DNA from: JAEYFP01 sp964579795
GTDB lineage: Bacteria > Bacillota > Clostridia > Lachnospirales > Lachnospiraceae
DNA: 64,000 bases
Assembly: GCA_964579795.1 (NCBI GenBank)
Contig: CAZOHM010000008.1
Span: 21,381 to 85,380, forward strand
Direction: 5' to 3'
Every line of letters begins with the position of its first letter. Positions within the stretch are counted from its first letter, which is position 1. The translations under genes and the position numbers were made by a program. Shown here in pieces: positions 62,574-64,000 of the stretch. The notes under the pieces are model-generated. The model made no database searches, had not been told where the DNA came from, and was given only the letters and a program-made list of their open reading frames with translations.

Positions 62574-64000
62574 TTATGAAAGCTGCTTAATACGTTCCCT
62601 AACCTGCTCCATCAGCTGTGAGTATTTCTGCAGCTTATCCTTTTCTTCCTGAATTTTAGCTGCAGGTGCCTTACTTGTAAACTTCTCATTATTCAGCATT
62701 CCATTCACACGTGTGAGCTCACCGTCTAAGCGTTTCTCTTCCTTATGAAGACGCTCAAGTTCCTGCTTGATATCAATCAATTCTGCAAACGGAATATAGA
62801 TTGCTGCATTTTGAATCATCACTGCAACTGCGTCGTCAGCAATTCCTGTCTTATCGGCCTGTATTGTCACCTCTGATGCATAGGCAAGAGATGTAAAAAA
62901 CAATTTTCCATCTTCAAATATTTTCTTGATATCATCGTCTTTTGACACTACAAAAACATGTGCTTTTCTGCTCGGAGCAACATTCATCTCTGTTCTTGCG
63001 TTTCTGATGCCTCTGACAGCTTCCTTCATTACTTCAATAGCCTTCTCTTCATCGATAAAATTACGTTCCGTACTCCATACCGGCCAGCTGGAAATCATAA
63101 TTGATTCTTCCTCGTCCTGTAGTGTACAGAAGATTTCTTCTGTAATAAACGGCATATAAGGATGCAGAAGTTTCAAAGCATCAATTAATACTGTGCGCAA
63201 TGTATACAAAGCCGCATTCTGAGACACAGCATCGTCACTATTGTACAGTCTTGGTTTCACCATTTCAATATACCAGTCGCAGAATTCATCCCATATAAAA
63301 TCATAAACCTTTGAAACTGCAATCCCAAGCTCATAGTTTTCCATGTTCTCGGTTACTTCTTTCACAACCTGATTGAGCTTTGACAATATCCATTTATCAA
63401 CCAGTTCAACTTCTGAGTCTGCAGGCTTGTTAACCGTTTTTCCTTCCATATTCATCATAATGAAACGTGATGCGTTCCAAACCTTATTTGCAAAATTCCT
63501 GCTGGCCTCTACACGTTCGTAGTAGAAACGCATATCATTTCCTGGTGCGTTTCCTGTCATCAATGTCAAGCGGAGAGCATCTGCTCCATATTTGTCAATT
63601 ACCTCAAGCGGATCTATCCCATTTCCTAAAGACTTGCTCATTTTACGCCCCTGTGAATCTCTGACAAGTCCATGAATCAACACTGTATGGAACGGTGATT
63701 TCTCCATATGCTCCAATCCGGAAAATACCATTCTGATTACCCAGAAGAAAATAATATCATACCCGGTTACGAGGACATCCGTAGGATAAAAATAATCAAG
63801 ATCCTCTGTTTTTTCCGGCCAGCCAAGTGTTGAAAATGGCCAGAGTGCTGAAGAAAACCATGTATCCAGTGTATCCTCATCCTGTTTCATCTTTGTACAT
63901 CCACATTTTGGACACTTGTGTGGTGCTTCCTTTGCTACAATGATTTCTCCGCATTCTGCGCAATAATATGCAGGAATTCTGTGTCCCCACCAGAGCTGTC
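62574..64000 (-). CDS. valS: Valyl-tRNA synthetase, C-terminal part (runs off window)
   Basis: The frame is open to the right edge; the internal ATG at 63890 is not the start. At the edge it reads QLWWGHRIPAYYCAECGE, a ValRS signature, followed by CPKCGC, then DEDTLDTWFSSALWPFST and the KMSKS loop in GRKMSKSLGNGIDPLEVID. The anticodon-binding domain and C-terminal coiled coil (LERLHKEEKRLDGEL) are complete. The ValRS synthetase N-terminal part with HIGH and editing domains lies beyond the window. Charges tRNA-Val. Confidence 0.97.
   Translation of the reverse strand, partial: QLWWGHRIPAYYCAECGEIIVAKEAPHKCPKCGCTKMKQDEDTLDTWFSSALWPFSTLGWPEKTEDLDYFYPTDVLVTGYDIIFFWVIRMVFSGLEHMEKSPFHTVLIHGLVRDSQGRKMSKSLGNGIDPLEVIDKYGADALRLTLMTGNAPGNDMRFYYERVEASRNFANKVWNASRFIMMNMEGKTVNKPADSEVELVDKWILSKLNQVVKEVTENMENYELGIAVSKVYDFIWDEFCDWYIEMVKPRLYNSDDAVSQNAALYTLRTVLIDALKLLHPYMPFITEEIFCTLQDEEESIMISSWPVWSTERNFIDEEKAIEVMKEAVRGIRNARTEMNVAPSRKAHVFVVSKDDDIKKIFEDGKLFFTSLAYASEVTIQADKTGIADDAVAVMIQNAAIYIPFAELIDIKQELERLHKEEKRLDGELTRVNGMLNNEKFTSKAPAAKIQEEKDKLQKYSQLMEQVRERIKQLS

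Overview
The window is an ordinary chromosomal segment of a low-GC, spore-forming Firmicute, most likely a member of the Lachnospiraceae (Clostridia). The reasons are the spoIIAA-spoIIAB-sigF and spoVAA-AB-AC-AD operons, a class III (anaerobic) ribonucleotide reductase, a single-chain FGAM synthase, strong AGGAGG-type ribosome binding sites and sigma-A promoters with 17-bp spacers. Genus and species cannot be fixed from the sequence alone. I see no rRNA, tRNA, CRISPR array, insertion sequence or prophage. Coding density is high and no gap without a gene exceeds 300 bases.

Layout. 1-3 kb: the 5' end of an ABC exporter gene, argS, and a DapF-like gene. 3-14 kb: an AraC-type regulator, then on the minus strand purL-queH, degV, radA, a small conserved gene, clpC and a YtrA-type GntR regulator with a clear dyad over its promoter. 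14-20 kb: two large surface genes, a seven-SH3 glucosaminidase followed by a cohesin-like membrane protein with a long Gln-rich tail. 20-28 kb: a nucleotide operon read as pyrF-pyrE-membrane protein-M29 peptidase-purE-purM-purN-purD, then a zinc-ribbon/HTH gene. 28-33 kb: nrdD fused to a redoxin domain, hflX and a TPR lipoprotein. 33-46 kb: TraX-like protein, YqeY, an Mbeg1-like hydrolase, a PLP decarboxylase with an ABC ATPase, signal peptidase I, an MBOAT/SGNH acylation pair, a DUF3048 lipoprotein, an acyltransferase 3 gene and a LiaF/DUF4097 pair. 46-57 kb: a DUF2225 gene, glnS, small zinc-ribbon and DUF2085 genes, spoVA, a cNMP-domain protein, a GT39-like membrane glycosyltransferase and a PurF-like gene. 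57-64 kb: the spoIIA operon, a zinc-ribbon TPR membrane protein, a 49-residue ORF, a FapA/DUF342 protein and the 3' part of valS.

Together the genes cover de novo purine and pyrimidine synthesis, anaerobic dNTP supply, protein quality control, envelope modification and two stages of sporulation (forespore sigma-F control and DPA uptake). No obvious new multi-gene defence or mobile system is present. The most unusual signals are two enzymes of familiar families that have lost their catalytic cysteines: a DapF homologue with both active-site Cys replaced by Ser, and a PurF homologue with the glutaminase Cys replaced by Gly while all four Fe-S cysteines and the PRPP loop remain. Next come an NrdD-redoxin fusion behind an NrdR-like site, a spoVA operon without spoVAE, a 761-residue cNMP-domain protein, and an M29 peptidase with a large N-terminal extension inside the pyr/pur operon.
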